Part shown: positions 63,104 through 64,000 of the stretch, piece after piece
Layout: each line of letters opens with the position of its first letter
Position numbering within the stretch: the stretch's first letter is position 1
Source of the DNA: Kordia sp965283645
Lineage (GTDB): Bacteria > Bacteroidota > Bacteroidia > Flavobacteriales > Flavobacteriaceae
Assembly (NCBI RefSeq): GCF_965283645.1
Contig: NZ_CBDIPG010000001.1
Span: 2,418,001 to 2,482,000, forward strand
Reading direction: 5' to 3'
DNA length: 64,000 nt
Position numbers and translations under genes: made by a program
The notes under the pieces: model-generated
Told to the model about the DNA's origin: nothing
What the model saw: only the letters and a program-made list of their open reading frames with translations
Databases searched by the model: none

Positions 63104-63661
63104 TTATACTGTTTTTGGTTCCCAAGCAAATTTCTGAAATGGCGCATCAACTGGTGTGTTCGCAATATGATTTGTATAGTTACTAATCACTTTCTGCGAT
63201 AGTCCCAAAATGATATCTAAAACTTGTCTTTCACCATAACCTGCTTCATAAAATGTGTTTAAATCTTCTTGTGTTACGTGTCCACGATTGCGTGTCACTT
63301 TTAAAGTAAAATCGTGTAAAACCTGTAATTTTTCATTCGGCATAGCAGTTCTATTTCTTAAAGCCTCTGTTAACTCAGGGTTTACTTTCATCATGTGAGC
63401 AATTGCTGTATGCGCAGGCACACAATAATGACACTCATGCTCTACATTAATAGTTTGCCAAACTACAGTGAGTTCTTCTGCATCAAATGATGTGTTTTGA
63501 AATAAGTTATGAAGTGTTTTGTATGCTTCTAATGCTTCTGGTGAAGAAGCCAACACACCATGCAAACCTGGTAACATTCCAAATGATTTTACAGATTGTT
63601 CTAGCAATGCTTTACTTTCTTCTGGTGCTGATTCAATAGTGTGAACTTTTAACGTTGTCAT
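63104..63661 (-). CDS. Carboxymuconolactone decarboxylase-family (AhpD-like) protein
   Basis: A 185-residue alkylhydroperoxidase D-type protein. The redox site is HECHYCVPAHTAIAH with the CxxC pair and the downstream His; AEELTVVWQTINVE precedes it as usual. AhpD proteins are peroxidases or reductants of AhpC. It is the first gene of the operon that continues with the peroxiredoxin, DoxX and the lipoprotein, and a perfect inverted repeat sits 36 bp upstream of its start. Confidence 0.92.
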   Translation of the reverse strand: MTTLKVHTIESAPEESKALLEQSVKSFGMLPGLHGVLASSPEALEAYKTLHNLFQNTSFDAEELTVVWQTINVEHECHYCVPAHTAIAHMMKVNPELTEALRNRTAMPNEKLQVLHDFTLKVTRNRGHVTQEDLNTFYEAGYGERQVLDIILGLSQKVISNYTNHIANTPVDAPFQKFAWEPKTV

Positions 63662-63697
63662 AATTTTAAATTTTATAGTTTTATTGAGTATTGTTAA

Positions 63698-63721
63698 ATA
63701 TCTAAACGATTGTTTAGATAT
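63698..63721. promoter_or_regulatory. Perfect inverted repeat, probable TetR-type operator
   Basis: ATATCTAAAC and GTTTAGATAT (10-bp arms) are separated by GATT, in the gap between the TetR-type regulator gene and the operon it precedes. The size and shape are typical of a TetR dimer site. Confidence 0.72.
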
Positions 63722-63735
63722 GAATTAAAAAAATA

Positions 63736-64000
63736 TTATAGGTTCTTGAATGTCATTTCAATATAGTCTTCTATTTCTTTCTGAGTATTTACTCTGGATG
63801 CTGCAGCCAAACCATGTTTTGCCAACAATAAGAAATTAGCTTGCTTTGTTATAGTACTTTCATCCTTATTGAGATCCTTTTTTAATTTCTTTATAAATAA
63901 TTCTTTTAAATTATTCATAAAGACATTCATCTGCTCATTAATAGGTTCATCTTCACTTTCTGAAAATTCGTTGTACGTATTTGTAATAAAACAACCTTTT
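63736..64000 (-). CDS. TetR/AcrR-family regulator, C-terminal part (5' end outside window)
   Basis: The frame is open to the window edge, so the visible 87 residues are only the C-terminal part; an internal ATG at 63930 is not the true start. The segment KGCFITNTYNEFSESEDEPI matches the GCxxxNT motif of AcrR-type C-terminal domains and is followed by helices ending KEIEDYIEMTFKNL. The DNA-binding half lies beyond 64000. It is immediately upstream of the AhpD-like operon and a perfect inverted repeat, and is probably a repressor responding to oxidants or a small electrophile. That signal is inference. Confidence 0.85.
   Translation of the reverse strand, partial: KGCFITNTYNEFSESEDEPINEQMNVFMNNLKELFIKKLKKDLNKDESTITKQANFLLLAKHGLAAASRVNTQKEIEDYIEMTFKNL

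Noticed and set aside
63736..63930. 64-residue protein as a complete gene
   Set aside because: The frame continues to the window edge with a TetR-type GCFITNT motif, so it is a truncated regulator.
1..64000. CRISPR array, prophage or integrative element
   Set aside because: I saw no regularly spaced repeats, no integrase, transposase or phage structural gene, and no change in base composition suggesting a large insert.

Overview
The window is chromosomal DNA of a marine-type flavobacterium (Bacteroidota, Flavobacteriaceae; a Kordia-like genus is my guess and was not tested). The evidence is the type IX secretion translocon gene sprA with remB, an alternative complex III plus aa3 oxidase operon (actABCDEF-ctaCD), a TPR-AraC hybrid regulator, AT-rich base composition, and promoters with the Bacteroidota -7 box (TAnnTTTGC-like). 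No rRNA, CRISPR array, prophage or intact insertion sequence was seen. One tRNA gene (Gln, TTG) is present.

Layout. 0-2 kb: haem O synthase and two tandem oxidase subunit III genes (minus strand). 2-8 kb: a secreted metallo-hydrolase, RemB, two paralogous TonB-like proteins (with an orphaned third copy of their leader), VanZ and GcvH. 8-22 kb: sprA, ruvA, malic enzyme, queG, a cytochrome P450 and ruvB. 22-34 kb: a small double-glycine peptide gene, then the eight-gene act-cta respiratory operon read from a recognisable promoter. 34-40 kb: a SPOR protein, infB, nusA, rimP and a tandem UspA protein. 40-49 kb: the most unusual part. It holds a lipoprotein with a polyproline hinge, two small Cys-containing peptides with double-glycine leaders, a TPR-AraC membrane regulator between them, three copies of an 18-bp palindromic box next to the two peptide genes, and a type I secretion trio (TolC, HlyD, ABC) whose ATPase motifs are strongly degenerate. 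49-55 kb: tRNA-Gln with a duplicated 3' end and terminator, a DUF2723 membrane protein, a NodB deacetylase, a cysteine-less thioredoxin and a metallophosphoesterase. 55-60 kb: a complete cyanophycin module (cphA, cphB, isoaspartyl peptidase). 60-64 kb: two more small peptide genes in tandem, then an operon of an AhpD-like protein, a peroxiredoxin, DoxX and a lipoprotein, downstream of a TetR-type regulator and a perfect inverted repeat.

How the parts may work together. actABCDEF-ctaCD encodes a quinol to oxygen electron path; ctaB and the subunit III genes at the left edge complete the oxidase. SprA, RemB and probably the TonB-like pair belong to secretion, gliding and outer-membrane energetics. 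cphA, cphB and the isoaspartyl peptidase make and break down a nitrogen reserve. The 40-49 kb region looks like a regulated peptide production and export locus with no recognisable peptide-modification enzyme. It is my candidate for something undescribed, and its function is inferred only from layout and motifs.
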